Shown: positions 10,941-21,604 of the stretch, piece after piece
Layout: each line of letters opens with the position of its first letter
Numbering within the stretch: the stretch's first letter is position 1
The notes under the pieces: generated by a model
What the model was told of the DNA's origin: nothing
What the model saw: the letters and a program-made list of their open reading frames with translations, nothing else
Database searches by the model: none
Program-made: the position numbers and the translations under genes
Assembly (NCBI GenBank): GCA_902595825.1
Contig: CACJRP010000003.1
Span: forward strand, 40,715 to 104,714
Source of the DNA: an uncultured Bacteroidota bacterium
Lineage (GTDB): Bacteria; Bacteroidota; Bacteroidia; Flavobacteriales; Flavobacteriaceae
DNA length: 64,000 bases
Direction of reading: 5' to 3'

Positions 10941-11000
10941 CTACAAATTATTAAAATAAAAGTAGAGATAGTAAGAAGTAGTCGTAGTAATTGTTCTCAT
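10941..11000 (-). CDS. Leader peptide for aromatic amino acid attenuation, MRTITTTTSYYLYFYFNNL*
   Basis: Minus-strand ATG AGA ACA ATT ACT ACG ACT ACT TCT TAC TAT CTC TAC TTT TAT TTT AAT AAT TTG TAG; six of seven consecutive codons (YYLYFYF) are Tyr/Phe; precedes terminator and pheA. Confidence 0.9.
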   Translation of the reverse strand: MRTITTTTSYYLYFYFNNL

Positions 11001-11100
11001 TTAAGCTGCAAATCTAATATCCTGAGAGATAAAAACAAAATATTTAATATGTTAATTGAATAACAATTATTAAATTATATTTTAAAATTATAATATAGTC

Positions 11101-12708
11101 ATGTCCAATCTAAAACTAAAAATAACTTTAATATTATCTTTTTTTGTATTTAATAGCTGTCAAAAAAAAACCGAAACAGAAGATTTAAATGACTTTATCT
11201 ATTTAGAATCCACTATCGAAAGTCTAATTAATGATTATAAAAATGGGGATATAAAAGCTGTAGAGGTTATAAAAGAATATATAGACAGAATTAAAAAAAT
11301 TGATATAGCTGGTCCTAATCTTAGGTCTATTATACAAATCAATCCCGATGCCGTTAAAATTGCAACCGAACTTGATAATATAGTAGCTAAAGGTGAGTTG
11401 AAGGGTCCTTTACATGGGATACCTGTAATTTTGAAAGATAATATCGACACTGGCGATAAAATGAATACAACAGCAGGTTCAAGAGCTTTGATTAATTCAA
11501 AAGCAAATAAGGACGCATTTATAGTAAAAAAACTGAGAGAGTCAGGCGCGATCATATTAGGAAAAGCAAATTTAAGCGAATGGGCAAATTTTCGAGGTCA
11601 AAATTCAACAAGTGGATGGAGTGGTGTTAACGGTCAAACCAAAAACCCTTATGTATTAACAAGAAATCCCTGTGGCTCAAGCTCTGGGTCCGGAGTTTCA
11701 GTCTCAGCTAATTTAACCGTTTTAGCTGTTGGAACTGAAACTAATGGTTCAATCGTGTGTCCATCAAATGCCAATGGAATAGTAGGAATAAAACCTACGG
11801 TTGGGCTTATTAGTAGAACAGGAATTATTCCTATCTCATTTACTCAAGATACTTCTGGTCCAATGGCAAGAACTCTAACTGATGCAGTTATAGCACTCAA
11901 TGCAATGAAAGGTGAAGACCCCTTGGATTCCAAAACATTGTACATCCCTAATAAAAATTTAGACTACACAAAATTTTTGAGACAAGGAGGGATAAAAAAT
12001 AAAAGGATTGGAGTATACAATTTACCACTAGGAAATAAATCCAGAAGGAAAGGATATAATGCCGATGTTGACAGTTTATTTAAAAAATCAATTAAATTAA
12101 TTCGTTCACTGGGTGCAGAAATTATCGAGATAGATACAATAAATCATAGAGATAATGGAATCCATTCCTTTAACGTAATGCTTCATGAGTATAAAGATGG
12201 ATTAAACAAATATTTTAAAAATTTAAGAAATGATTCTCAAATAAAGAATTTAGAAGACTTAATTGAATTCAATGAAAAAGATACAATTGAACTTAAATAT
12301 TTTAATCAGGCATATTTAAAACTAGCAAATGAGACAGGTGGGATGAAAAGTGATAAATATAAAAATTCTCTTTTGTTACTTAATAAATACAGTAAAGAAG
12401 ATGGTATTGACAGGGTAATGAACGAACATAATCTAGACGCAATTATATCTCCAACAGGTAGCCCTGCTTGGAGTTCAGATCTTTTAAATGGTGACAATTA
12501 TCATATTGGAAGCTCTTCCCCTGCAGCTCGAGCTGGCTATCCAAATATCACAATTCCTATGGGGAATATTCATGGACTTCCAGTTGGAATTTCATTTTTT
12601 GGTAGGGCTTGGAGTGAAAGTAAACTAATTGAAATCGCATTTGATTTCGAACAAGTTTCAAAAGCAAGGATTATTCCGAATTTCAAATTAAATGATGAAG
12701 ATCTTTAG
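11101..12708 (+). CDS. Amidase signature family protein, probable lipoprotein
   Basis: 535 aa; lipobox FVFNSC; LHGIPVILKDNIDT, NPCGSSSGSGVSVSANL..GTETNGSIVCPSNANGIVGIKPT. Confidence 0.92.
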   Translation: MSNLKLKITLILSFFVFNSCQKKTETEDLNDFIYLESTIESLINDYKNGDIKAVEVIKEYIDRIKKIDIAGPNLRSIIQINPDAVKIATELDNIVAKGELKGPLHGIPVILKDNIDTGDKMNTTAGSRALINSKANKDAFIVKKLRESGAIILGKANLSEWANFRGQNSTSGWSGVNGQTKNPYVLTRNPCGSSSGSGVSVSANLTVLAVGTETNGSIVCPSNANGIVGIKPTVGLISRTGIIPISFTQDTSGPMARTLTDAVIALNAMKGEDPLDSKTLYIPNKNLDYTKFLRQGGIKNKRIGVYNLPLGNKSRRKGYNADVDSLFKKSIKLIRSLGAEIIEIDTINHRDNGIHSFNVMLHEYKDGLNKYFKNLRNDSQIKNLEDLIEFNEKDTIELKYFNQAYLKLANETGGMKSDKYKNSLLLLNKYSKEDGIDRVMNEHNLDAIISPTGSPAWSSDLLNGDNYHIGSSSPAARAGYPNITIPMGNIHGLPVGISFFGRAWSESKLIEIAFDFEQVSKARIIPNFKLNDEDL

Positions 12709-12757
12709 TTTATATGATCAAATTTTACCTTAAGAATCAATAATATTTTTTAAAAAT

Positions 12758-13714
12758 TTAAAAAACAGATTCTGCAATACATTTAATATTATCTGAACGT
12801 CCCATAGTATAATAATGAAGAAAAGGAACTCCAGCTTTTTTTAGTTCCTTACTTTGTTCAATACACCATTCAATACCAACTTGTCTAATCTGATCGTTAC
12901 TTTTACATTTTATAACTGATTTTATTAAGTCATCTGGTAGGTCAACATAAAATCTTTGTGGAAGAACGTTTAGTTGTTTTTTTGTTGAAATTGGTTTTAA
13001 CCCAGGAATTATTGGAACGTTGATTTCATTTTCTAAACATTTTTTTTGAAAGTCAAAAAACTTTTGGTTATCAAAAAACATCTGAGTGACGATGTAATGG
13101 GCGCCTGCATCAATCTTTTTCTTCAAAAAATGTATATCACTGTCAAAACTTGGAGCCTCAATGTGTTTTTCTGGATAACCTGAAACTCCAATACAAAAGT
13201 TTGTTTTTGCGTTATTTTGAATTTCTTCGTCTAAATATTTTCCTTTATTAAGATCATCAATTTGTTTAACAAGATCACTTGCGAAAGAGTTTCCATCAAC
13301 ACTTGGCTTGAAATATACTTCAGATTTTAATGAATCCCCTCTAAGAGCTACAATATTTTCAATTCCTAAGAAATCTAAATCTATAAGTAGATTTTCTGTT
13401 TCTTCTTTTGAGAAACCTCCACAAAGAACATGTGGAACTGCATCTACATTATATTTATTTTGGAGCGCAGCACATATTCCTACCGTTCCTGGTCTTTTTC
13501 TTATGACATGTTTTTGCAATAAACCGTTATCTAATTCTTTATAGACATACTCTTCTCTATGATACGTAACATCAATAAAAGGTGGTTTAAACTCCATAAG
13601 TGGATCAATTGCATCAAAAATCGATTCAAGATTTTGTCCTTTTAAAGGCGGCAAAATCTCGAAAGTAAATTGAGATGTATTTTTCTTATCTTTAAAATGA
13701 TCTATAATTTTCAT
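12758..13714 (-). CDS. metF: Methylenetetrahydrofolate reductase
   Basis: 318 aa; FEILPPLKGQN, VLCGGFSKEETENLLIDLDFLGIENIVALRGD, AGAHYIVTQMFFD. Confidence 0.95.
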   Translation of the reverse strand: MKIIDHFKDKKNTSQFTFEILPPLKGQNLESIFDAIDPLMEFKPPFIDVTYHREEYVYKELDNGLLQKHVIRKRPGTVGICAALQNKYNVDAVPHVLCGGFSKEETENLLIDLDFLGIENIVALRGDSLKSEVYFKPSVDGNSFASDLVKQIDDLNKGKYLDEEIQNNAKTNFCIGVSGYPEKHIEAPSFDSDIHFLKKKIDAGAHYIVTQMFFDNQKFFDFQKKCLENEINVPIIPGLKPISTKKQLNVLPQRFYVDLPDDLIKSVIKCKSNDQIRQVGIEWCIEQSKELKKAGVPFLHYYTMGRSDNIKCIAESVF

Positions 13715-13717
13715 AGT

Positions 13718-16405
13718 TTAAAAGTTTAAATTTGGTTTTAACCACTTAATAGCACTTTCAAGAGTTATTTTTTTTCTATTTGCATAATCCTGTACTTGGT
13801 CTTTAGAAATTTTCCCAACTCCGAAATATTTTGCACTGGGATTTGCAAAATAATATCCTGAAACAGAGGCTGCAGGCCACATCGCCAGACTTTCTGTCAA
13901 TGAAACACCAATATTTTTTTCAACATTAAGAATATTCCAAATTGTTTGTTTCTCTAAATGATCTGGACATGCAGGATATCCTGGAGCAGGTCTAATGCCA
14001 GTGTATTTTTCTTTAATTAGATCGTCATTGTTGAATTTCTCGTCCGGTGAATACCCCCAATATTTAGTTCTCACAATTTTGTGTAGATATTCTGCATAGG
14101 CTTCTGCCAATCTATCGGCTAAAGCTTTCACCATTATAGAATTATAATCATCATTTTTATTTTCATAGTGTTTGGATAGTTTGTCTGCTCCGATACCTGT
14201 AGTAACGCAAAAAATACCTATGTAATCGGAATATCCAGTATTTTTAGGAGCAATATAATCAGATAGTGCCAAGTTTGGTTTATCATTTCTTTTCATTAGC
14301 TGTTGCCTTAGTGTATAAAAAGTTCCCAAAAGTGTTTTTTTATCATTTGAAGAATATACCTCAATATCGTCATCTACAGTGTTAGCGGGAAATAACCCAA
14401 AAATTGATTTTGCTTTAAGAGATTTATTTTTTAAAATTTTTTGAAGCAACTGATTAGCATCAGAAAATAATTCTTTGGCTTGTTGACCAACAATTTTATC
14501 TTCTAATATTTCTGGATATCGACCATGTAAATCCCAAGATCTAAAAAAGGGACTCCAATCAATATATTCAATTAATTCTTCCAAATTTTGATTTTTTGTA
14601 ATTGTGATTCCCCTGTTCTTAGGTATACTAGGTTTAAACTCTTCCCAATTTAATTTTATTTTATTTTTCCTGGCCGATTTTATGTTTATAAGTTCTTTTT
14701 TAACTTGCCTTTGTAAAAATTTATTTCGGAAATCTTCGTATTCTTTCCTTATTGTTTGTTTATAAACAATTGATGTTTTTTTATTTAATAAACTCCCCGC
14801 CACTGTAACTGCTCTAGATGCATCATTTACGTGTACAACTGGAGTGTTAAGTTCTGGGGCTATTTTGACTGCCGTATGTGCTTTGGAAGTTGTAGCTCCT
14901 CCTATTAATAGAGGAATATTTATTTTCTGTCTTTTTAGCTCCTGAGCTATAAAAATCATTTCATCCAAAGATGGTGTGATTAATCCAGATAATCCGATGA
15001 GATCAACATTTTCATCTTTTGCTGTTTTTAAAATTTTTTCTGGTGGTACCATGACTCCCAAATCTATTATTTCAAAATTATTACAGCCTAAAACAACACT
15101 AACAATATTTTTTCCAATATCATGTACATCTCCTTTAACCGTTGCCATTAGAATTTTGCCTGCAACTTTTTGTTTTCCACTTTCTTTTCCTGACTCAATG
15201 TAAGGTAACAGGTATGAAACTGCGTTTTTCATAACTCTTGCGGATTTAACAACTTGTGGTAAAAACATTTTACCAGACCCAAACAAATCTCCAACCACAT
15301 TCATTCCATTCATTAAAAAGACTTCAATGACCTCTATCGGCTTATTAACAATTTTTCTTGCCTCTTCAACATCATTATGTATAAATTCTTCTATACCTTT
15401 TACTAAAGAATGAGTAATTCTACCTTGTAAATCTAATTTTCTCCAGGACTTTTCTTTGAGTTTGGTTGTCTTATTTTCATCAGAAAGGTCTTCAGCAAAT
15501 TTGAGCAACCTTTGAGTTGCATCATCTCTTCGATTTAATAAAACATCCTCAATATGAAGAAGTAAATTCTTAGGTATTTCGTCATAGACTTCAAGCATTT
15601 CTGGATTTACAATACCCATGTTCATCCCATTTTTAATTCCATGATATAAAAATGCAGAGTGCATTGCTTCCCTGACTAAGTTATTACCTCGAAAAGAAAA
15701 AGAAACATTGCTAACGCCTCCACTGACACTTGCATAAGGTAAATTTTTTCTTATCCATTTGGCTGACTTAAAAAAATCTACAGCATTTGTCTTATGCTCA
15801 TCCATCCCTGTTGCAACAGGAAAAATATTTGGGTCAAAAATGATGTCTTGAGGAGGAAAATGAACTTTTTTTGTTAAAATTTTGTATGCTCTTTCACATA
15901 TTTCAATTCTCCTCAAATAATTATCTGCTTGTCCATTTTCATCAAATGCCATAATAACTACTGCAGCACCAAATCTTCTGATCTTTACAGCATTTTCAAT
16001 AAATTTCTTTTCACCCTCTTTTAGACTTATAGAGTTCACTACGCACTTACCTTGAACCAGTTTTAATCCAGCCTCTACAACCTCCCACTTTGAGGAATCG
16101 ATCATAATTGGAATTCTAGAAATATCAGGTTCTGAAACAATTAAATTTAAAAATTTTGTCATTGCCTCAACTCCATCAATCATACCTTCATCCATGTTGA
16201 CATCCAAAATTTGTGCTCCCCCTTCAACTTGATCCCTTGCAACTTCAACTGCAGATTTAAAATCATCCTCTTTGATATATTTTAAAAATTTTCTAGATCC
16301 AGTGACATTTGTCCTTTCCCCAATATTTACAAAATTTGATTCTGGAGTTATAATCAGAGGTTCTAGACCAGATAACTTTAGATACTTATCCATTGTCGAA
16401 TTCAA
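13718..16405 (-). CDS. metH: Methionine synthase, pterin / cobalamin-binding / activation domains (split MetH)
   Basis: 895 aa; [64 protein letters not shown]. Confidence 0.95.
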   Translation of the reverse strand: MNSTMDKYLKLSGLEPLIITPESNFVNIGERTNVTGSRKFLKYIKEDDFKSAVEVARDQVEGGAQILDVNMDEGMIDGVEAMTKFLNLIVSEPDISRIPIMIDSSKWEVVEAGLKLVQGKCVVNSISLKEGEKKFIENAVKIRRFGAAVVIMAFDENGQADNYLRRIEICERAYKILTKKVHFPPQDIIFDPNIFPVATGMDEHKTNAVDFFKSAKWIRKNLPYASVSGGVSNVSFSFRGNNLVREAMHSAFLYHGIKNGMNMGIVNPEMLEVYDEIPKNLLLHIEDVLLNRRDDATQRLLKFAEDLSDENKTTKLKEKSWRKLDLQGRITHSLVKGIEEFIHNDVEEARKIVNKPIEVIEVFLMNGMNVVGDLFGSGKMFLPQVVKSARVMKNAVSYLLPYIESGKESGKQKVAGKILMATVKGDVHDIGKNIVSVVLGCNNFEIIDLGVMVPPEKILKTAKDENVDLIGLSGLITPSLDEMIFIAQELKRQKINIPLLIGGATTSKAHTAVKIAPELNTPVVHVNDASRAVTVAGSLLNKKTSIVYKQTIRKEYEDFRNKFLQRQVKKELINIKSARKNKIKLNWEEFKPSIPKNRGITITKNQNLEELIEYIDWSPFFRSWDLHGRYPEILEDKIVGQQAKELFSDANQLLQKILKNKSLKAKSIFGLFPANTVDDDIEVYSSNDKKTLLGTFYTLRQQLMKRNDKPNLALSDYIAPKNTGYSDYIGIFCVTTGIGADKLSKHYENKNDDYNSIMVKALADRLAEAYAEYLHKIVRTKYWGYSPDEKFNNDDLIKEKYTGIRPAPGYPACPDHLEKQTIWNILNVEKNIGVSLTESLAMWPAASVSGYYFANPSAKYFGVGKISKDQVQDYANRKKITLESAIKWLKPNLNF

Positions 16406-17385
16406 ATTTTTCTTGGTTTATAATTTCTAGCAATTTCAGCTATTAATCTTATGTGTTCAGGTTTTGTTCCACAACAACCTCCAACTATATTAATTATATT
16501 TTCTTTTAAATAATTTTCAATAAGCTCTGACATTTCAGTTGCTGTTTGGTCATAAGCGCCAAAGGCATTTGGAAGACCTGCATTTGGATGTACAGAAGTG
16601 TAGGTGTTCGTAATATTTGATAATCTCTTTACATAAGGTAAGAGTTGGTCAGCTCCTAATGCACAATTAAATCCTATACTTAAAAGTGGGATATGTGAAA
16701 TTGAAATCACAAATGCTTCCACAGTTTGACCCGACAAGGTTCTTCCACTTGCATCCGTAATTGTACCGCTAACCATTACTGGAATATCTAATTTTTTTTC
16801 GCTTTTTATTTTATCAATTGCAAATAGAGCCGCTTTAGCATTTAAAGTGTCAAAAATAGTTTCTACAAACAAAATATCAACACCACCGTCGATTAAACCT
16901 AAAACCTGATCTGAATAGCAGTTTACTAAATTATCAAATGATATAGCCCTGTATCCAGGATCATTAACATCTGGAGATAAACTAGCTGTTCTATTGGTTG
17001 GTCCAATTGAACCGGCAACAAATACCTCAGATTTTTTTGTGCTATTACAAAACTCATCTTTTACCTCTTTAGCAATTTTTGCACCGGCATGATTAAAATC
17101 ATACGCGTATTTTTCCATTCCGTAGTCTGCGAGACTTATAGATGTAGAATTAAAAGTATTTGTCTCTATTATATCAGCTCCCGCCTCTAAATAATCTCTA
17201 TGTATAGATTTAATTAAATCTGGCATGGTTATGTTGAGCAGGTCATTATTTCCTTTCAATGGCTCTTTATGATTAACAAATCTTTTTCCTCTAAAGTCAT
17301 TTTCATCAAGAGAGTGTTCTTGAATCATAGTACCCATTGGTCCGTCTAAAATCATTATTCTTTCATTAAGGATTTTTTCTATCAT
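16402..17385 (-). CDS. metH: Methionine synthase, homocysteine S-methyltransferase module (split MetH)
   Basis: 327 aa; [35 protein letters not shown] zinc motif. Confidence 0.94.
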   Translation of the reverse strand: MIEKILNERIMILDGPMGTMIQEHSLDENDFRGKRFVNHKEPLKGNNDLLNITMPDLIKSIHRDYLEAGADIIETNTFNSTSISLADYGMEKYAYDFNHAGAKIAKEVKDEFCNSTKKSEVFVAGSIGPTNRTASLSPDVNDPGYRAISFDNLVNCYSDQVLGLIDGGVDILFVETIFDTLNAKAALFAIDKIKSEKKLDIPVMVSGTITDASGRTLSGQTVEAFVISISHIPLLSIGFNCALGADQLLPYVKRLSNITNTYTSVHPNAGLPNAFGAYDQTATEMSELIENYLKENIINIVGGCCGTKPEHIRLIAEIARNYKPRKI

Positions 17386-17442
17386 CTTTGTTATATTTGA
17401 TTACAAATAATTGAAAAAACAGACTTTTGTTTTTATTAAATT

Positions 17443-17883
17443 CTATATTCTTTTACCGTTTAGAATAATGTTAAAATTTATAGTTGCAACACTATCTATC
17501 ATTTTAGAAACTGAGCAGTACTTTTGGTAAGATAATTCTGCGGCTCTTTTGGCCTTTTCACTAGAGATATTTTCTCCATCTATGAAAATTTCAATATCAA
17601 TTGAATCAAAAGTTGAAGGAACTTTATCTTTATCTCTGTTACCTAAAACTTTCATTTTTAATGATGTTGGATTGATTTTTTGTTTATTCAAAATGTCAAT
17701 TATATCAATACTACTGCACCCAGCGAGACCCATAAGTAAAACTTCCATTGGACTAACCCCTCCTATGACTCCAGATTTTTTTGATTTATTGTCTAAAAAA
17801 ACTCTGTGCCCATCTGTGTTTTTTGCTTCAAATAGATAATCGCTGTTTACTCTTTCTAGTGTTATTTCCATTTTTAGATTCAA
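17443..17883 (-). CDS. OsmC family protein
   Basis: 146 aa; GGVSPMEVLLMGLAGCSSIDII, ELSYQKYCSVSKMI; start probably at METLERV-type Met (MEITLERV), about 17871. Confidence 0.88.
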   Translation of the reverse strand: MNLKMEITLERVNSDYLFEAKNTDGHRVFLDNKSKKSGVIGGVSPMEVLLMGLAGCSSIDIIDILNKQKINPTSLKMKVLGNRDKDKVPSTFDSIDIEIFIDGENISSEKAKRAAELSYQKYCSVSKMIDSVATINFNIILNGKRI

Positions 17884-18838
17884 TTAATATTTTACTTAAA
17901 ATTTTCGACATTTTTTCATTTTCTATTAAAAATCCATCGTGCCCGTGAACAGATTGTATAATATGATGATAAATATTTTGTTTAACTGACTTGATTAAGT
18001 TATAGGTATAAATATCTCTCTCAACAGTAAAATAATAATCACTATCAATACTTACAATATGTATGTTAGATTTAATTTTAGATAATACTTCCTGCGGTTC
18101 TTTATCGTCTTCTGTAATGTCTACAGTTGACAATAAGTGATTCATAGCAATATAAGCCTCAAGATTAAATCTTTTTGAGAGACTTTCACCATGAAATGAA
18201 AGCCATTCTTCAACCAAATAGCTGCCCTTTTCATTTTTTTTATTGGAAAATCTATTGTTTAAGGAAATGGGAGTTCTATAACTTAACATGGCGTGTATTC
18301 TTGCATCTTCGAGTGGATTTTTGGAATTTTTTAAAATTCTTTTTTGTAGATAGGTATTAGCTAAAATCCAGTCCGATGTTTGCCAATCACAAGCTACAGG
18401 AATAATGTTTTCAGCAAATTTATTTTTTAAAGAAGCCATTTCCCATGTTATACCTCCTCCAATAGATCCACCAACAATTGCAAATAAACTAGAAACACCC
18501 ATTTTTTCAAGTCCTAAATAAAATATCTTGGCTATATCCTTACAGCTCAATTCCATATAATTTTCAATTGTTGGATGATAATATCCGTTGCCAGGTATGT
18601 CAAAGGCAATGACAGTGAAATAATTCAGATCAATAGCTTTATCGATCCCAACAATTTCTGACCACCAACCTTTGTCTCCGATTAAACTTGAATTACCTGT
18701 CAAAGAATGATTTACAAGTATAATTGGTGAATCACCAATTTCTTGACCATATAGTTGATAGGATAAATAAATATTATCAAATACAAAGCCAGTATTTGAT
18801 TTAAAATTTTTTATATCGATGCTATCCAATTTTGGCAT
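17828..18838 (-). CDS. metX: Homoserine O-acetyltransferase
   Basis: 336 aa alpha/beta hydrolase; ILVNHSLTGNSS, AIVGGSIGGGITWEMA; next to metY-like gene. Confidence 0.88.
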   Translation of the reverse strand: MPKLDSIDIKNFKSNTGFVFDNIYLSYQLYGQEIGDSPIILVNHSLTGNSSLIGDKGWWSEIVGIDKAIDLNYFTVIAFDIPGNGYYHPTIENYMELSCKDIAKIFYLGLEKMGVSSLFAIVGGSIGGGITWEMASLKNKFAENIIPVACDWQTSDWILANTYLQKRILKNSKNPLEDARIHAMLSYRTPISLNNRFSNKKNEKGSYLVEEWLSFHGESLSKRFNLEAYIAMNHLLSTVDITEDDKEPQEVLSKIKSNIHIVSIDSDYYFTVERDIYTYNLIKSVKQNIYHHIIQSVHGHDGFLIENEKMSKILSKILIESKNGNNTRKSKQRLSI

Positions 18839-18846
18839 ATTAAAAA

Positions 18847-20118
18847 TTATATTTTTGCAAATGATTGTTTTAAATCTTCTTTTAAATCATCCAAGTTTTC
18901 AATTCCAACAGATATTCTTACCAGATCAGGTGTAACACCAGTACTTTTTTGTTCGTCGACATTTAATTGTGAATGTGTAGTACTTGAAGGATGAATTATT
19001 AAAGATTTGGTATCCCCAATATTAGCTAGTAGAGCAAATATTTTTGTGCTTTCAGCAACTTTTTTTGCACCTTCAAAACCTTTTTTTAGACCAAATGTAA
19101 CAATACCACTTGAACCCTTTTTAAGATATTTATTAGCTAATTGATTATATTTTGATGACTTAAGTCCGGGGTAATTTACCCAACTTACCTCACTCTGCTC
19201 TTCCAACCATTTAGCAATATTTAATGCATTTTCAGAATGCTTTTGCATTCTAACTTCTAAAGTTTCTAAACCTTGAATTACTTGAAAACTGTTTAACGGA
19301 CTTGGTGCACTACCTAAGTCTCTTAAACCTTCAACCCGTGTTTTAGCAATAAACGCTAATGGTCCAAGAGCTTCGTGGTATTTTAGACCGTGATAAGAAG
19401 GTGATGGTTCAGTAAATTCAGGGAACTTCCCACTGGAATAATCAAAGGTTCCAGCATCAATTATAATTCCTCCCAGAGTAGTTCCATTTCCAGTAATATA
19501 TTTTGTAAGAGAGTGGATGACTATGTTGGCTCCATATTCTATTGGATTTAAAAGTGAAGGCGAAGCTATAGTATTGTCAACTATAAAAGGGACTTTTGCA
19601 TCTTTTGCATGCTTACTAATTCCTTCCAAATCAATAACATCTAGCTTTGGATTTCCTAAAGACTCAGCAAAAAACACTTTAGTGTTTGGCTTAAGAGCAT
19701 TTTTGAAATTTTCAACATTATCTGGATCAACAAAAGTGGTAGTTATGCCAAATCTAGGTAAAGTATTATTAAGCATATTATATGTCCCACCATATAGACT
19801 ATTTGATGCAATAATATGGTCACCTGATTTTAATAATGTCATGAATGTGGTTGCAATCGCTGAAGTTCCAGAAGCAGTAGCTACTGCAGCAACACCTCCT
19901 TCTACAGCTGCCAATCTTTGTTCTAAAACATCATTAGTTGGGTTATTAAGTCTAGTATAAATGTAACCTGACTCAGAGAGCGAAAATAAATTTGCCGCAT
20001 GCTCAGAGTTATTAAAAACATATGATGTTGATTGATAAATTGGTACGGCTCTGGTGCCTTGTGTTTGTTTCACATCATGCCCTGCATGAAGTGCCTTAGT
20101 TGCTAATTTTAAACTCAT
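18847..20118 (-). CDS. metY: O-acetylhomoserine aminocarboxypropyltransferase / cysteine synthase
   Basis: 423 aa; TKALHAGHDVKQTQGTRAVPIYQSTSYVF, IVIHSLTKYITGNGTTLGGIIID. Confidence 0.93.
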   Translation of the reverse strand: MSLKLATKALHAGHDVKQTQGTRAVPIYQSTSYVFNNSEHAANLFSLSESGYIYTRLNNPTNDVLEQRLAAVEGGVAAVATASGTSAIATTFMTLLKSGDHIIASNSLYGGTYNMLNNTLPRFGITTTFVDPDNVENFKNALKPNTKVFFAESLGNPKLDVIDLEGISKHAKDAKVPFIVDNTIASPSLLNPIEYGANIVIHSLTKYITGNGTTLGGIIIDAGTFDYSSGKFPEFTEPSPSYHGLKYHEALGPLAFIAKTRVEGLRDLGSAPSPLNSFQVIQGLETLEVRMQKHSENALNIAKWLEEQSEVSWVNYPGLKSSKYNQLANKYLKKGSSGIVTFGLKKGFEGAKKVAESTKIFALLANIGDTKSLIIHPSSTTHSQLNVDEQKSTGVTPDLVRISVGIENLDDLKEDLKQSFAKI

Positions 20119-20129
20119 TTTTGAAATAT

Positions 20130-21386
20130 TTATTTATTTAAGTAATCATTTATTTTTTTTACATAATTTAAATTTTCCCAAGTAAATAAATCCACTTTGT
20201 GATTTACTTCTTGATTATTTTTATTTAGAAAAATTTTATTAATTTTTTTATGTTCTCTTCCCATATGACCGTAAGATGAGGTTTCTAAGTAGATAGGATT
20301 TCTTAGATCTAGATTTCTTTCAATTGAGTAAGGCCTCAAATCAAAAATTTTATAGATCATTTCAGTTATTTCTGAATTAGTAAGTTTAATCTTTGAAGTT
20401 CCAAAAGTATTTACATTAATTGAAGTAGGTTCTGCAATTCCAATGGCATAACTCAATTGGACAAGTATTTTACTGGCAATTCCTGCAGCAACTAAATTCT
20501 TTGCTATATGCCTGGCAGCATAAGCTGCACTTCTATCAACTTTGCTGGGATCTTTACCGCTAAACGCACCTCCTCCATGTGCTCCCCATCCTCCGTATGT
20601 ATCGACGATTATTTTCCTTCCCGTAAGACCAGTATCTCCGTGAGGCCCGCCTATAACAAATTTACCTGTGGGATTCACAATTATTTTTGTATTGCCGTTA
20701 TAGAGAGATCTTATATTTTGTTGCTCATTCTCAAACACACGAGGTAATAGAATTTCGACAACATCCTTTTTGATTTTGTTAACCATTTTCTTATCGTTTT
20801 TTTCAAAAGGATCATGTTGTGTTGAAATTAATATTGTATCGATCGAGAGAGGATTTCCGTTTTTATCATATTCTACCGTTACTTGAGATTTAGAATCTGG
20901 ACGTAAGTATTCAATTAGACTTCCCTGCCTTCTTAAAACAGACAATTCTCTTAGAATTTTGTGTGATAAATCTAGAGTTAAAGGAATCAAGTTTTCCGTT
21001 TCATCAGTTGCATAGCCAAACATAATCCCTTGGTCTCCAGCCCCTTGATTTTCTTTCACCCTTTTTTCAACACCCCTATTAATGTCTTCTGACTGAGAAT
21101 GAATTAAAGAAGTTACTTCACATTCATTTGCGCTAAATTTAATCTTAGAATCAGTATATCCAATTTTCTCAATTGTTTCTCTTACAATTTTCTCAATATT
21201 TATTTGAGCAGAAGATTTTACCTCACCTGCAACAATTACATTATTTGTTGTTACAAGCGTCTCACAGGCCACTTTACTCTCTGGGTCAAAAGCTAAATAA
21301 TTATCCAGAATCGCGTCACTAATTTGATCAGATACTTTATCGGGATGTCCTTCACTAACAGACTCAGAGGTAAAATAGGTATTCAT
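20130..21386 (-). CDS. metK: S-adenosylmethionine synthetase (start placed at [18 protein letters not shown])
   Basis: [79 protein letters not shown]. Confidence 0.96.
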   Translation of the reverse strand: MNTYFTSESVSEGHPDKVSDQISDAILDNYLAFDPESKVACETLVTTNNVIVAGEVKSSAQINIEKIVRETIEKIGYTDSKIKFSANECEVTSLIHSQSEDINRGVEKRVKENQGAGDQGIMFGYATDETENLIPLTLDLSHKILRELSVLRRQGSLIEYLRPDSKSQVTVEYDKNGNPLSIDTILISTQHDPFEKNDKKMVNKIKKDVVEILLPRVFENEQQNIRSLYNGNTKIIVNPTGKFVIGGPHGDTGLTGRKIIVDTYGGWGAHGGGAFSGKDPSKVDRSAAYAARHIAKNLVAAGIASKILVQLSYAIGIAEPTSINVNTFGTSKIKLTNSEITEMIYKIFDLRPYSIERNLDLRNPIYLETSSYGHMGREHKKINKIFLNKNNQEVNHKVDLFTWENLNYVKKINDYLNK

Positions 21387-21391
21387 TTTAT

Positions 21392-21431
21392 TTGCTTTCA
21401 GGAAGGATTTGAAGATTACTTTTGAAAGCAA
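21392..21431 (-). promoter_or_regulatory. Expression-platform hairpin sequestering the metK translation start region
   Basis: Minus strand TTGCTTTCA-N22-TGAAAGCAA, perfect 9-bp arms, ending 5 nt before the metK ATG. Confidence 0.75.
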
Positions 21432-21432
21432 T

Positions 21433-21484
21433 TCTGCTTTAGCATTTTTTTTTCGAGGTTTGCAATCAGACAAATCCTTCCTCG
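21433..21484 (-). ncRNA. SAM-II-type riboswitch aptamer upstream of metK
   Basis: Minus strand CGAGG-AAGGATTTG-TCTG-ATTGCAAA-CCTCG-AAAAAAAAAT-GCTAAAG-CAGA: P1 CGAGG/CCTCG, loop ATTTG and ATTGCA, tail GCTAAAG, pseudoknot TCTG/CAGA. This order matches the SAM-II architecture and sits in front of the SAM synthetase gene. Confidence 0.82.
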
Positions 21485-21495
21485 TAATTTTTTTG

Positions 21496-21529
21496 TAAAT
21501 ATAATAAATTTTGTTAAAAGGTAGTCAAA
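21496..21529 (-). promoter_or_regulatory. Putative Bacteroidetes-type promoter for metK 5' UTR
   Basis: Minus strand TTTG-N22-TATATTTA, matching -33 TTTG / -7 TANNTTTG with one mismatch, a few nt upstream of the aptamer. Confidence 0.6.
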
Positions 21530-21604
21530 AAAAACCTGCTTAATTTTTTATGTATTAAAATTGGTGTTATTTTAGTGACATACTAAAACATATTTACTTC
21601 ATTC

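Noticed and set aside
13718-17385. Split metH as a possible frameshift
   Set aside because: The two ORFs overlap by 4 nt (ATGA-type) at the domain boundary and both are complete; a split MetH is known in Bacteroidetes.
17549-17839. Other antisense ORFs, e.g. over osmC-like, metY (19517-19960) and gltB (58464-58778, 60003-60236, 61206-61514)
   Set aside because: Fully inside well-supported genes, with low-complexity compositions; no independent coding evidence.
21387-21473. 29-codon N-terminal extension of metK in the ORF track ([18 protein letters not shown]...)
   Set aside because: It uses a TTG start inside the SAM-II aptamer; the conserved MetK start [18 protein letters not shown] lies at 21386.
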